This document shows positions 7,765-18,936 of a stretch of 64,000 nucleotides of DNA, one piece after another. The stretch spans positions 310,001-374,000 of the forward strand of contig NZ_CP019428.1 in assembly GCF_009834565.1 (NCBI RefSeq), written 5' to 3'. The translations under genes and the position numbers were made by a program. The notes beneath the pieces were generated by a model. That model was not told the DNA's origin, made no database searches, and worked only from the letters and a program-made list of their open reading frames with translations. This DNA comes from Pseudomonas sp. R76 (lineage in GTDB: Bacteria; Pseudomonadota; Gammaproteobacteria; Pseudomonadales; Pseudomonadaceae). Each line of letters starts with the position of its first letter. The first letter of the stretch is position 1.

Positions 7765-8615
7765 AAAAGTTACTGCTGCCACTGTTTGCCGTCGCCTTAC
7801 TCGCCGGCTGCGATAAAAAGGCCGAAGAGCCTGCCAAGCCTGCGGCTGCCGCGGCGAGCTACATCGACAAGATCAAGGCGCGCGACAAGCTGATCGTCGG
7901 CGTATTCACCGACAAGCCGCCGTTCGGCTTTGTGAACGAAGCCGGTCGCTATGTCGGCTTCGATACCGACATCGGCCGCCAATTCGCCAAGGATTTGCTG
8001 GGCGATGAAAACAAGGTCGAATTCGTCGCGGTCGAGCCGGCCAGCCGGATTCCGTTTCTGCAGAGCGACAAGGTCGACCTGATCCTCGCCAACATGACCG
8101 TGACGCCGGAGCGCAAGGAAGCGGTGGACTTCACCAACCCCAACCTGAAAGTGGCGGTGCAGGCCCTGGTGCCTAAAGACAGCGCGGTGAAAAGCCTGGA
8201 TGACCTGGCCACCCGCACTACCATCGTCACCACCGGCACCACCGCCGATATCTGGCTGACCAAAAACCACCCGGATTGGAAACTGCTCAAGTTCGAGAAA
8301 AACTCCGAGTCGCTGCAAGCGCTGTCGGCTGGTCGTGGTGACGCGTATGCGCAGGACAACCTGGTGCTGTTCAGCTGGGCCAAGCAGAACCCTGGCTACC
8401 GCGTGCTGGAAGAAAAACTCGGTGATGAAGCGCCGATTGCGCCCGCGGTGAAAAAGGGCAACATCGAACTGCGTGACTGGGTGAATGCCGAGTTGGCGAA
8501 GCTGGGTGAAGAGAAGTTCTTGCTCAAGCTGTATGACCAATATGTGCGTAAAGAGCTGAGCGATGACACCAAGCCTGAGAGTGTGATTGTTGAAGGCGGC
8601 AAGTGGCAGGGTTGA
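7761..8615 (+). CDS. Amino acid ABC transporter substrate-binding lipoprotein
   Basis: 284-residue solute-binding protein with a lipoprotein signal peptide (MKKLLLPLFAVALLAGC, lipobox LAGC, Cys17), followed by an Ala/Pro/Lys linker and a family-3 binding domain (about 35-265). Typical segments are GFDTDIGRQFAKD, ILANMTVTPERKEAVDFTNP and TTGTTADIW. It is the last gene of a tightly overlapping four-gene operon. It is similar in architecture to glutamate/aspartate- or cystine-binding proteins; the ligand is unassigned. Confidence 0.88.
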   Translation: MKKLLLPLFAVALLAGCDKKAEEPAKPAAAAASYIDKIKARDKLIVGVFTDKPPFGFVNEAGRYVGFDTDIGRQFAKDLLGDENKVEFVAVEPASRIPFLQSDKVDLILANMTVTPERKEAVDFTNPNLKVAVQALVPKDSAVKSLDDLATRTTIVTTGTTADIWLTKNHPDWKLLKFEKNSESLQALSAGRGDAYAQDNLVLFSWAKQNPGYRVLEEKLGDEAPIAPAVKKGNIELRDWVNAELAKLGEEKFLLKLYDQYVRKELSDDTKPESVIVEGGKWQG

Positions 8616-8637
8616 TCCTGCGCTGACTGCCACACCG

Positions 8638-8710
8638 CTATCGCAGGCAAGCCAGCTCCCACAGGGAAATGCATTCCAAATGTGGGAGCGGGCTTGCCCG
8701 CGAAGAGGCC
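8638..8710. repeat. REP doublet, tail-to-tail and mixed subtype
   Basis: ATCGCAGGCAAGCCAGCTCCCACA, then about 19 bases, then TGTGGGAGCGGGCTTGCCCGCG. The arms point the opposite way to most doublets here and belong to two subtypes. It lies between two convergent genes. Confidence 0.85.
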
Positions 8711-8724
8711 GGTGCAATCACCCT

Positions 8725-9885
<1,161 letters not shown>

Positions 9886-10005
9886 AAGTAATCAGTCGAT
9901 ATGGGAACCATTGGAGTATGGGATCCTCCATGCAGATAAGGAACCCTGATCTAAGCTCACAGTCGCATACACACTGGCACATCGCGTCACGCAAAAGGAG
10001 CCTGC

Positions 10006-11088
10006 ATGGGCGGTCGCACTTCGATAGTTTTACTCAGTCTTGGCGTGTTGGCGCTGCTGAGCGGCTGTGGCCAGGAAAAGGCCGCACCCAAGGAGCATTC
10101 GCGTGTGTTTGTGCAGACCGTGCAGCCGGCGGATTTCGCCGCAGCGGTGACCCTTACCGGTGATATCCAGGCCCGTGTGCAAACCGATTTGTCCTTCCGC
10201 GTGGGCGGCAAGATCATCCAGCGCATGGTCGACGTGGGCGACCGCGTCACCGCCAAGCAAGTGCTGGCCAAGCTCGATCCCAAGGATTTGCAGACCAACG
10301 TCGACTCCGCCCAGGCCCAGGTCGTGGCCGAACAGGCACGCGTCAAACAGACCGCCGCCGCCTTTGTGCGCCAGGAAAAACTGCTGCCCAAGGGCTACAC
10401 CAGCCGCAGCGAATATGACGCCGCCCAGGCCGCGCTGCGCAGCAGCCAAAGCGCCCTGGCCGCCGCCCAGGCGCAACTGGCCAATGCCCGCGAACAACTC
10501 GGTTACACCGCGCTGGTCGCCGATGCGCCCGGCGTGATTACTGCGCGCCAGGCTGAAGTCGGCCAGGTTGTGCAAGCCACCGTGCCGATTTTCAGCCTGG
10601 CCACCGATGGCGAGCGTGATGCGGTGTTCAATGTCTATGAATCGCTGCTGGTAGAGCCGCCGCCGGATGCGCCGATCACCGTGAGCCTGCTGGATAACCC
10701 GAGCATCAAGGCCGTGGGCAAAGTCCGCGAAGTCACGCCGGCAGTGGCGGCCAATACCGGCACCGTGCAGGTCAAGATCGCCCTGCAATCCCTGCCCAAC
10801 GGCATGCAACTGGGCTCGGTGGTGAGTGCGACTGTCAATGGCCCGGCCAAAGCCAGTATCGAGCTGCCCTGGTCGGCGCTGACCAAAGACCTCAACGAAC
10901 CCGCCGTGTGGTTGGTCGACGGTGACGGCAAAGCGCAGCTGCACAAGGTCAGCGTGGCGCGTTACCTCACCGGCAAAGTGATTATCGGCGACGGCCTCAA
11001 GGGCGGCGAAAAAGTTGTGGTGGCCGGTGGGCAATTGCTGCACCCCGGCATGGTCGTTGAGATCGCCCAGCAAGGAGCCCAGCCATGA
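10006..11088 (+). CDS. triA: RND efflux periplasmic adaptor, TriA-like
   Basis: 360-residue membrane fusion protein with a lipoprotein signal (lipobox LSGC, Cys22), a split biotinyl-lipoyl domain, and an alpha-hairpin rich in Ala/Gln (about 95-165). Beta-barrel and membrane-proximal domains follow. It bridges an RND pump to an outer-membrane channel. Start ATG 10006 follows AAAGGAG. Two adaptor genes followed by one pump gene is the hallmark layout of TriABC (triclosan efflux in P. aeruginosa, which uses OpmH). No outer-membrane channel is encoded here, in keeping with that. Confidence 0.85.
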   Translation: MGGRTSIVLLSLGVLALLSGCGQEKAAPKEHSRVFVQTVQPADFAAAVTLTGDIQARVQTDLSFRVGGKIIQRMVDVGDRVTAKQVLAKLDPKDLQTNVDSAQAQVVAEQARVKQTAAAFVRQEKLLPKGYTSRSEYDAAQAALRSSQSALAAAQAQLANAREQLGYTALVADAPGVITARQAEVGQVVQATVPIFSLATDGERDAVFNVYESLLVEPPPDAPITVSLLDNPSIKAVGKVREVTPAVAANTGTVQVKIALQSLPNGMQLGSVVSATVNGPAKASIELPWSALTKDLNEPAVWLVDGDGKAQLHKVSVARYLTGKVIIGDGLKGGEKVVVAGGQLLHPGMVVEIAQQGAQP

Positions 11089-12155
11089 AGCGCCTGACGG
11101 CAGTGCTTGCCGCCAGCCTGTTGTTGGCCGCCTGCTCCAAGGAAGAACCTGCGCCCGAACCGGTGCGCCCGGTGCTGTCCATGGAAGTGAAGGCCGAAGA
11201 CCAGGCAAACCTCGGCCGCTTCGCCGGCACGATTCAGGCGCGCTACGAAAGCAACCTGGGCTTCCGTGTACCCGGCCGCATCGCCAGGCGCGCGGTGGAC
11301 GTGGGCGCCGAAGTGGAGAAGGGCGCCGTGCTCGCCGTGCTCGACCCCACTGACCAGCAAAACCAGTTGCGCTCGGCCCAAGGCGACCTCGCCCGCGTGC
11401 AGGCGCAATTCATCAATGCCCAGGCCAACGCCCGCCGCCAGCAGGAATTGTTCAACCGTGGGGTTGGCGCCCAAGCCCAGCTGGACGTGGCCCAGACCGA
11501 CCTGAAAACCACCCAGGCCACCCTCGACCAGGCCAAGGCTTCGGTCAACCAGGCCAGGGACCAGCTCAACTACGCCGAACTGCGCACCGACCACGCCGGC
11601 ATCGTCACCGCCTGGAATGCAGAGGCCGGCCAAGTGGTCAGCGCCGGCCAGCAAGTGGTGACCCTGGCGCGCCCGGACATCAAGGAAGCGGTGATCGACC
11701 TGCCGGCCGGGCTCGCCGAGCGGCTCCCACCGGACGTCGTGTTTCTGGTCGCCGGGCAACTCGACCCGAGCGTCAACACCACCGCCATCGTGCGCGAGAT
11801 CGAACCCCAGGCCCAAAGTGCCACGCGTACCCGTCGCGCACGCTTGACCCTGACCGAAACGCCGCCCGCGTTCCGCCTCGGCACGGCGATCAGTGTGACC
11901 TTGAGCAGCGCCATCGCACCGCGTATCGAGCTGCCGCTGAGCGCCCTGCAAGAAGTCGACGGCAAGACCCGCATCTGGCTGCTCGACACCCAAAGCCAGA
12001 CCGTGCAGCCGCGCGACATCACGGTGGTCAGCCGTGACGCCAACAGCGCGCTGCTCAACGGCGGCGTCAAACCCGGCGAACGCATCGTCACCGCTGGCGT
12101 GAACAGCCTGAAGCCTGGGCAAAAAGTCAAAATCGACGAGGACAGCCCGCGATGA
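11085..12155 (+). CDS. triB: RND efflux periplasmic adaptor, TriB-like
   Basis: 356-residue second adaptor, with lipobox LAAC (Cys17), a lipoyl half-motif around LGFRVPGRIARRAVDVGAEV and an alpha-hairpin at about 95-165. It is paralogous to the preceding gene and overlaps it by 4 bases. It also overlaps the pump gene by 4 bases. In the TriABC system both adaptors are needed for function, so this duplication is likely functional rather than redundant. Confidence 0.85.
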   Translation: MKRLTAVLAASLLLAACSKEEPAPEPVRPVLSMEVKAEDQANLGRFAGTIQARYESNLGFRVPGRIARRAVDVGAEVEKGAVLAVLDPTDQQNQLRSAQGDLARVQAQFINAQANARRQQELFNRGVGAQAQLDVAQTDLKTTQATLDQAKASVNQARDQLNYAELRTDHAGIVTAWNAEAGQVVSAGQQVVTLARPDIKEAVIDLPAGLAERLPPDVVFLVAGQLDPSVNTTAIVREIEPQAQSATRTRRARLTLTETPPAFRLGTAISVTLSSAIAPRIELPLSALQEVDGKTRIWLLDTQSQTVQPRDITVVSRDANSALLNGGVKPGERIVTAGVNSLKPGQKVKIDEDSPR

Positions 12156-15100
12156 AAGGGAGCTTCAACTTATCCGACTGGGCCCTCAAGCATCAGTCCT
12201 TCGTCTGGTACTTGATGTTCGTCGCGCTGTTGATGGGCGTGTTCTCCTACATGAACCTGGGCCGCGAGGAAGACCCTTCGTTCACCATCAAAACCATGGT
12301 GATCCAGACCCGTTGGCCGGGCGCGACCCAGGAAGAAACCCTCAAGCAGGTCACCGACCGCATCGAGAAAAAACTCGAAGAACTCGATTCCCTCGACTAC
12401 GTGAAAAGCTACACGCGGCCGGGCGAGTCCACGGTGTTCGTGTTCCTCAAAGACACCACCAGTGCCAAGGCCATCCCGGATATCTGGTATCAGGTGCGCA
12501 AGAAGATCGATGACATTCGCGGCACCTTCCCCCAGGGTTTGCAGGGGCCGTCGTTCAACGATGAGTTCGGTGACGTGTTCGGTTCGGTCTACGCGTTTAC
12601 CGGCGACGGTTTGTCGATGCGCCAACTGCGTGACTACGTGGAGCAAGTGCGCGCCGAAATCCGCTCGGTGCCGGGCCTGGGCAAGGTCGAGATGATCGGC
12701 CAGCAAGACGAAGTGATTTACCTGAATTTCTCCACGCGCAAACTCGCGGCATTGGGGATTGATCAGCGCCAGGTCGTGCAGAGCCTGCAATCGCAGAACG
12801 CCGTAACGCCCGCCGGGGTGATCGAGGCCGGGCCGGAGCGGATTTCCGTGCGCACGTCCGGGCAGTTCGCCTCGGAGAAAGACCTGGCTGACGTCAACCT
12901 GCGGCTCAATGACCGTTTCTATCGCTTGGCGGACATCGCCGACATCAGCCGTGGCTATGTCGACCCGGCGCGGCCGATGTTCCGGTTCAACGGCCAGCCG
13001 GCGATTGGCTTGGCCATCGCCATGCAGAAGGGCGGCAATATTCAGTCGTTCGGCAAGGCGTTGCACCAGCGCATGGATGAGCTGACTGCCGACCTGCCGG
13101 TGGGCGTCGGCGTGCACAAAGTCTCTGATCAGGCGGAAGTGGTGGAAGAGGCCGTCGGCGGCTTTACCAGCGCGCTGTTTGAAGCGGTGATCATCGTGCT
13201 GGTGGTGAGCTTTATCAGCCTCGGCATGCGCGCCGGGCTGGTGGTGGCGTGCTCGATTCCGTTGGTGCTGGCGCTGGTGTTCGTGTTTATGGAATACAGC
13301 GGCATCACCATGCAGCGGGTGTCGCTGGGCGCCTTGATCATCGCCCTCGGCCTGCTGGTGGACGACGCGATGATCACCGTGGAGATGATGATCACGCGCC
13401 TGGAAAAAGGTGAAACCAAGGAGCAGGCGGCGACCTACGCCTATACCTCGACCGCGTTCCCGATGCTCACCGGCACGCTGGTGACCGTGGCCGGCTTTGT
13501 GCCTATCGGCCTCAACGCCAGCTCGGCGGGCGAGTACACCTTCACCCTGTTCGCGGTGATTGCCGTGGCGATGCTGGTGTCGTGGGTGGTGGCGGTGCTG
13601 TTCGCGCCGGTAATCGGCGTGCATATCCTCAGCGCCAACGTTAAACCCGAAAACAAAGAGCCGGGGCGCGTCGGCCGCGCGTTCAATGGCGGCATGCTCT
13701 GGGCCATGCGTAACCGCTGGTGGGCGATTGGCATCACCGTGGGCTTGTTTGTGGCGTCGGTGTTTTCCATGCAGTTTGTGCAGAACCAGTTTTTCCCGTC
13801 GTCGGACCGCCCGGAAATCCTCGTCGACCTTAACCTGCCGCAAAACGCCTCGATCAACGAAACCCGCAAGGCCGTCGACCGCCTCGAAGCGATCATCAAG
13901 GACGACCCGGACATTGCCCGTTGGAGCACCTACATCGGCCAGGGCGCGATTCGTTTCTACCTGCCCCTCGACCAGCAGTTGGAAAACCCTTATTACGCGC
14001 AGTTGGTGATCGTCAGCAAAGGGCTCGAAGAGCGCGGCGCGTTGATTGCGCGCCTGCAAAAACGCCTGCGTGATGACTTTGTCGGCATTGGCAGCTATGT
14101 GCAGCCACTGGAAATGGGCCCGCCGGTGGGGCGCCCGATTCAATATCGTGTATCCGGCAAAGACACCGATCAGGTACGCAAACACGCCATTGAGCTGGCG
14201 ACCTTGCTGGATAAAAACACGCACCTGGGCGAGATCATCTACGACTGGAACGAGCCGGGCAAAGTGCTGCGCGTGGACATCGCCCAGGACAAGGCGCGGC
14301 AACTGGGGCTGTCGTCGGAAGACGTGGCGCAGTTGATGAACAGCGTGGTCAGTGGTGCGTCGGTGACCCAGGTGCACGACGATATCTACCTGATCAATGT
14401 GGTCGGCCGCGCCGAGGACGCTGAACGCGGCACCCCGGAAACCCTGCAGAACCTGCAGATTGTCACGCCCAACGGCACCTCGATTCCGCTGCTGGCGTTC
14501 GCCACGGTGCGTTATGAACTGGAGCAGCCGCTGGTGTGGCGCCGCGATCGCAAACCGACCATCACCGTGAAGGCCTCGGTGCGTGATGAGATACAGCCGA
14601 CCGACCTGGTCAAGCAACTCAAACCCGAGATCGACAAGTTCAGTGCCGAGCTGCCGGTGGGTTACAAGGTTGCCACCGGCGGCACCGTCGAAGAAAGCGG
14701 CAAGGCCCAAGGCCCCATCGCCAAAGTAGTGCCGCTGATGCTGTTCTTGATGGCGACCTTCCTGATGATCCAGCTGCACAGCGTGCAGAAGATGTTCCTG
14801 GTGGCGAGTGTCGCGCCATTGGGGCTGATCGGTGTGGTGCTGGCGCTGATTCCCACGGGCACGCCCATGGGCTTTGTGGCGATCCTCGGCATCCTCGCGC
14901 TGATCGGTATCATCATTCGCAACTCGGTGATTCTGGTGACGCAGATCGATGCGTATGAGCGCGATGGCTACACGCCGTGGGACGCGGTGGTGGAAGCCAC
15001 CGAGCACCGGCGCCGGCCTATTCTGCTGACCGCAGCGGCGGCCAGCCTGGGCATGATCCCGATTGCGCGGGAAGTGTTCTGGGGGCCGATGGCTTACGCG

Positions 15101-15205
15101 ATGATCGGCGGGATTATCATCGCCACCTTGCTGACGCTGCTGTTCCTGCCGGCGCTTTACGTGGCCTGGTACAAGATTCGCGAGCCGAAAAAACAACAGG
15201 CCTGA
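12152..15205 (+). CDS. triC: RND efflux pump, TriC-like
   Basis: 1017-residue inner-membrane RND transporter with 12 membrane helices and two large periplasmic loops (about 35-335 and 555-860). The proton-relay pair Asp404-Asp405 lies in LGLLVDDAMITVEMM. The GREEDPSFTIKTMVI segment after helix 1 is typical of the TriC/VexF-type branch rather than the MexB branch. It probably exports hydrophobic compounds with the two upstream adaptors. No dedicated local regulator gene is evident. Confidence 0.92.
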   Translation: MKGSFNLSDWALKHQSFVWYLMFVALLMGVFSYMNLGREEDPSFTIKTMVIQTRWPGATQEETLKQVTDRIEKKLEELDSLDYVKSYTRPGESTVFVFLKDTTSAKAIPDIWYQVRKKIDDIRGTFPQGLQGPSFNDEFGDVFGSVYAFTGDGLSMRQLRDYVEQVRAEIRSVPGLGKVEMIGQQDEVIYLNFSTRKLAALGIDQRQVVQSLQSQNAVTPAGVIEAGPERISVRTSGQFASEKDLADVNLRLNDRFYRLADIADISRGYVDPARPMFRFNGQPAIGLAIAMQKGGNIQSFGKALHQRMDELTADLPVGVGVHKVSDQAEVVEEAVGGFTSALFEAVIIVLVVSFISLGMRAGLVVACSIPLVLALVFVFMEYSGITMQRVSLGALIIALGLLVDDAMITVEMMITRLEKGETKEQAATYAYTSTAFPMLTGTLVTVAGFVPIGLNASSAGEYTFTLFAVIAVAMLVSWVVAVLFAPVIGVHILSANVKPENKEPGRVGRAFNGGMLWAMRNRWWAIGITVGLFVASVFSMQFVQNQFFPSSDRPEILVDLNLPQNASINETRKAVDRLEAIIKDDPDIARWSTYIGQGAIRFYLPLDQQLENPYYAQLVIVSKGLEERGALIARLQKRLRDDFVGIGSYVQPLEMGPPVGRPIQYRVSGKDTDQVRKHAIELATLLDKNTHLGEIIYDWNEPGKVLRVDIAQDKARQLGLSSEDVAQLMNSVVSGASVTQVHDDIYLINVVGRAEDAERGTPETLQNLQIVTPNGTSIPLLAFATVRYELEQPLVWRRDRKPTITVKASVRDEIQPTDLVKQLKPEIDKFSAELPVGYKVATGGTVEESGKAQGPIAKVVPLMLFLMATFLMIQLHSVQKMFLVASVAPLGLIGVVLALIPTGTPMGFVAILGILALIGIIIRNSVILVTQIDAYERDGYTPWDAVVEATEHRRRPILLTAAAASLGMIPIAREVFWGPMAYAMIGGIIIATLLTLLFLPALYVAWYKIREPKKQQA

Positions 15206-15320
15206 CGCTTGGGGCCTTCCTGCAACGATGTGGGAAGGTTCCTGGAAACACTTTCCCTACATTTGGCTGGCGATAAGTGTTTTACCCTCCGGGCCTGTTC
15301 CTATTTGGAAGGCCCGTGTG

Positions 15321-17516
15321 ATGCGCGCTCTGATGTTGGCTTTTTGCCTGTTGCTGTCTCCGCTGGCCTTGGCTGGCACCGTGCTGGAAAACGCCCAGTG
15401 GCATGTCGAAATCGACCCCGCCACGCTGGCGCTGCGAGTCACGCCGGCGGGCGAGGCGCCGGTGCAGGCCTCCAGCGGTGTCACCGCACATGCAGTCACT
15501 GAACTGCAAGCCGATGCTGTAAACATCACTTGGCAGTGGGATAACGGCGCCTACCACCTGACCGCTCGCCTTGAGCAGCGCGACCTTGCCCTGAGTATCA
15601 GCGCGCGCGAGCCCGGTGAGCTGCACCTGCTGCGCCAACCTGCCGAGGCCATCGGTAAAGGCTTGATCTGGCCTTTGGCCGAAGGGCATTACGTGCCCGC
15701 CGGCAACGCCGTGTGGAACGCGTTTTTGCAGGATCAGGGCGAGGTCAACACCACGCAGGATCTCAGCCTGCCGTTATGGGGCGTTGATCATGGCCGCTTC
15801 ACGCTTAACTGGTTGCTCACCAATCCCTATCACAACCGCCTGCAATGGCAGGCAGACGGTGGCGGGCTGGCACTGACAGTGGCGCACCAGTTTACCGCTC
15901 TTGAGCCTGGGGCGCCGATGACGTTGCGCCTGCACTTGGGCGCTGCCGACCCTTTGGCGGGTGCTAAACGCTACCGCGAATGGCTGGTGGAGCAAGGGCG
16001 CTATGAGCCGCTGAAGGACAAGCTGCGCCAGACACCGGAGGCTGAAAAACTGCTGGGCGCCAGCCATGTCTATCTGTGGGGCAATGACCTGTTGGGGCCG
16101 GACGATGTGCGTGACTGGCCGCTGTTGGTGAAGGTGCTGCGCGGCCACGCACTCAAGGGCCTGCTGGACAAACAGACCACGCAAGTACTGAATCAGACGC
16201 GCCCATTGGACCGCTATCAAAAGAGTGTACTGCTGCGTGGTCTCAACGCAGCGATCAACCAAAAGGCCCGGCAAACCTGGCAGGCCACCGACGAGCCGGA
16301 CATGCTCAAGCTTGCTGACGGTTATGGCGTACTGCGCCGTGAACTGGCCATAGCGTTTGCCGGCGCCTTGAGCGACAGCCCCGGCACCTGGGGCAGTACG
16401 CTGTCGGGCAAAACCGTAAAGGCGCTGCAAGACGCTGGGCTAAAGCGCCTGCTGCTGACCCTGGGCGAAGGCTGGGAAGGCGGCCTCTGGCACCCCGAAG
16501 CGATTCAGGCGGGCGTGAACGCCGGCTACCTGATGGCGCCGTATGACTCCTATGAAACTGCGTTATCCAGCAGCGAAAACCCGGACTGGTCCACCGCCCA
16601 CCTGGGCAGCAAGGCCTATCGCGACTGCGCCATTGTGTTGAAGGACGGCAAGCTCAAGACCGGCTTTCAACAATCTGGCCACTACACCGACCCGCGCTGC
16701 GTAAGGCCGCTGCTGGAGGCCCGCGTGAAGGCCGTGCAAGCCAAGGCCGGTTTCAACGCCTGGTTCCTGGATGCCTATGCGACCAGCATGGTCTTCGACA
16801 GCTATCGAAATGGCGCCGAAATGACCCAGGCGCAAAACGCCGACGGCAATATCGACGCGTCGCGTTGGCTGAACACTGTGCTCAAGCTGCCCGCCGGTTC
16901 CGAAGACGGCAACGCGGTGACGGCCCAAGGCATTCTGTTCGCCCACGGCATGCAGACGCCGGTGATCGGTTGGGGTGATCGCGAGATGACCAAGGACAAG
17001 CAGTCGCCCTATTACGTGGGCAACTGGTATCCACCGGAGCAACCGACGGTGTTCTTCAAACCGGTGCCGCTGAACGAGCCGTTTCGCACGGTGTATTTCG
17101 ACCCGACGATGCGTCTGCCGCTGTATCAGGCAGTGTTCCACGGCTCGGTGATTACCACGCACCATTGGCTGTTCGACAGCCTGAAATTAAGCAATGTGCG
17201 GGCTGAGAATGAGCTGGCCCAGCTGCTGTACAACGTACCGCCGCTGTATCACTTGAGCGCCGCCACCCTCAAGCAGCGGATACCGTTGATACAGCGCCAG
17301 GACCGGTTCTTCCGGCCGTTGCATGAGCGCTTGGCGACTCAGGCAATGACCGATTTTCGTTGGCTGACGGCAGACCGGCAGGTGCAGCAGACCACGTTTG
17401 CCGATGGCACGCGGTTGGTGGCGAACTTTGCTGCGCAGGAAAAACAAGGCTATGCCGGGCGCAGTGTGACAGCGCTGGTGTTGGGGGAAAAACCGCGGGT
17501 GTATCAGGTCGATTAG
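15321..17516 (+). CDS. Secreted glycoside hydrolase-like protein
   Basis: 731 residues from ATG 15321. The longer reading frame from 15228 is rejected because the signal peptide (MRALMLAFCLLLSPLALAG) begins at 15321. An N-terminal beta-sandwich-like region (about 20-240) precedes a region that looks like a TIM-barrel glycosidase: LLLTLGEGW, GYLMAPYDSYE and FNAWFLDAYA, whose Asp is a candidate nucleophile. It is reminiscent of GH101/GH129-like enzymes, but I cannot assign the family or substrate. It lies 115 bases after triC and may be transcribed with it. Confidence 0.65.
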   Translation: MRALMLAFCLLLSPLALAGTVLENAQWHVEIDPATLALRVTPAGEAPVQASSGVTAHAVTELQADAVNITWQWDNGAYHLTARLEQRDLALSISAREPGELHLLRQPAEAIGKGLIWPLAEGHYVPAGNAVWNAFLQDQGEVNTTQDLSLPLWGVDHGRFTLNWLLTNPYHNRLQWQADGGGLALTVAHQFTALEPGAPMTLRLHLGAADPLAGAKRYREWLVEQGRYEPLKDKLRQTPEAEKLLGASHVYLWGNDLLGPDDVRDWPLLVKVLRGHALKGLLDKQTTQVLNQTRPLDRYQKSVLLRGLNAAINQKARQTWQATDEPDMLKLADGYGVLRRELAIAFAGALSDSPGTWGSTLSGKTVKALQDAGLKRLLLTLGEGWEGGLWHPEAIQAGVNAGYLMAPYDSYETALSSSENPDWSTAHLGSKAYRDCAIVLKDGKLKTGFQQSGHYTDPRCVRPLLEARVKAVQAKAGFNAWFLDAYATSMVFDSYRNGAEMTQAQNADGNIDASRWLNTVLKLPAGSEDGNAVTAQGILFAHGMQTPVIGWGDREMTKDKQSPYYVGNWYPPEQPTVFFKPVPLNEPFRTVYFDPTMRLPLYQAVFHGSVITTHHWLFDSLKLSNVRAENELAQLLYNVPPLYHLSAATLKQRIPLIQRQDRFFRPLHERLATQAMTDFRWLTADRQVQQTTFADGTRLVANFAAQEKQGYAGRSVTALVLGEKPRVYQVD

Positions 17517-17531
17517 CGTTGCCGGTAAGGC

Positions 17532-17606
17532 CCTATCGCAGGCAAGCCAGCTCCCACAGTCGGAACGCATTCCAATTGTGGGAGCTGGCTTGCCTGCGAT
17601 GAGGCC
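17532..17606. repeat. REP doublet, tail-to-tail
   Basis: CTATCGCAGGCAAGCCAGCTCCCACA and TGTGGGAGCTGGCTTGCCTGCGAT arranged tail-to-tail with a spacer of about 18 bases, between two convergent genes. Confidence 0.88.
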
Positions 17607-17624
17607 ATAGCATTCAACACTGCT

Positions 17625-18251
17625 CTAGACCTTGCGCCACACACTCGCCAACCAAGGCTGCTGTTCCCTCGGCAACCCGGCCGGTCGGTAGTAATGCTCC
17701 AACTCCACAAACCCGGCGGCCGTCAGCAACCCCTGCCACGTCGCCAGGTCGTGATAAGACCCATACCGAGGCCCATTCCAGCCTTCCTGGTTGTCACCGC
17801 GTGGGTTGGAGCTGAACAGCACGCCCCCGGCCTTTAACGCCCCGTGCAGTTGCTTGAGCACCCGTGGCAACTCCTGCTTGGGAATATGAAACAACACCGC
17901 ATTGGCAAAGATCCCGTCGAAGCGCTCAGCGGGCAAATCCAGCTTGAGGAAATCCTGCTGCAACACCTCGCAGCCGCTGTCCTCGCGCGCCATCTGCGCA
18001 AAGCGCTCGGAACCGTCCAGCCCGACGGCAACGTGGCCCTTGCGCGTGAACGTCTGCAAATCCCGCCCCGGCCCGCAGCCGAAATCCAGCACGGTAAACG
18101 GCGCCGGGCCCTGGATATGCCGCAGCAACGCGTCGATGTTCTGGCTCACATCATGATCGCGCGTGCCTTCACGGAAGTCCTCGGCGACCTTGTTGTAATG
18201 GCCGAGGGTGGCAGATGTAATCTGGTTGAGGTCATCGGGCTTGAGGATCAT
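17625..18251 (-). CDS. Class I SAM-dependent methyltransferase
   Basis: 208 residues. Motif I is VLDFGCGPGRDL (about 55-66), the acidic residue after strand 2 is GLDGS, and FDGIFANAVLFHIP corresponds to motifs II/III of the type-11/25 methyltransferase fold. Substrate unknown. It lies 40 bases downstream of metI on the same strand, so it may be the tail gene of the met/sfn transcription unit. Confidence 0.85.
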   Translation of the reverse strand: MILKPDDLNQITSATLGHYNKVAEDFREGTRDHDVSQNIDALLRHIQGPAPFTVLDFGCGPGRDLQTFTRKGHVAVGLDGSERFAQMAREDSGCEVLQQDFLKLDLPAERFDGIFANAVLFHIPKQELPRVLKQLHGALKAGGVLFSSNPRGDNQEGWNGPRYGSYHDLATWQGLLTAAGFVELEHYYRPAGLPREQQPWLASVWRKV

Positions 18252-18291
18252 GACGGGAAATACCGGGCATCGAAGATGCCCCGACTATACC

Positions 18292-18936
18292 TCACCGCTT
18301 GTTCAGCACCCGCGCCAACCGATCGCCACCCAACTGAATCACCGCCACCAGAATCACCAGCAGCACGATCACCGTCAGCATGATCTGTGTATCAAAACGC
18401 TGGTAGCCATAACGGTAGGCAATGTCGCCCAAGCCGCCCGCGCCAATGGCGCCGGCCATGGCCGATGAATTGATCATGGTCACCAAGGTAATCGTAAACC
18501 CGCCGACGATCCCCGGCAGTGCTTCCGGCAACAGCACGTGCCAGATGATGTGCCAGCGGCGGCAGCCCATGGCCTGGGCGGCTTCAATCAAGCCGTGGTC
18601 GACTTCACGCAGGCTCACCTCGGCGATCCGCGCAAAGAACGGTGTGGCGGCGATGGTCAGCGGGACCACGGCGGCCCACACGCCATAGGTGGTGCCGACG
18701 ATAAGCCGCGTAAACGGGATCAACGCCACCATCAGGATCAAAAACGGAATCGAGCGGAACAGGTTGACGAATGCGCCCAGCACGCGATTCAGCGCGGGTG
18801 CCTGGTAGATGCCGCCCTTGTCGCTGGTGACCAGGAACACCGCCAGTGGAATGCCCACCAGCAATGCGATCAGCGACGACACGCCGACCATCAACAAGGT
18901 GTCGATGGCGCCCTGCAATAAGCGATCAAACCACAT
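18292..18936 (-). CDS. metI: Methionine-type ABC transporter permease MetI
   Basis: 214-residue permease of the MetI family. It has five or six helices and the EAA-type loop [21 protein letters not shown] start it at ATG 18936 ([15 protein letters not shown]), which overlaps the end of metN by 11 bases. The longer frame up to 19011 has no family resemblance in its first 25 residues. It works with MetN and MetQ to import methionine or related sulfur compounds. Confidence 0.9.
   Translation of the reverse strand: MWFDRLLQGAIDTLLMVGVSSLIALLVGIPLAVFLVTSDKGGIYQAPALNRVLGAFVNLFRSIPFLILMVALIPFTRLIVGTTYGVWAAVVPLTIAATPFFARIAEVSLREVDHGLIEAAQAMGCRRWHIIWHVLLPEALPGIVGGFTITLVTMINSSAMAGAIGAGGLGDIAYRYGYQRFDTQIMLTVIVLLVILVAVIQLGGDRLARVLNKR

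Noticed and set aside
12170..15196. Open frame of about 1000 codons antisense to triC
   Set aside because: It mirrors the RND pump gene in a high-GC genome, is rich in His/Arg/Gln/Asp without family features, and has no ribosome binding site.
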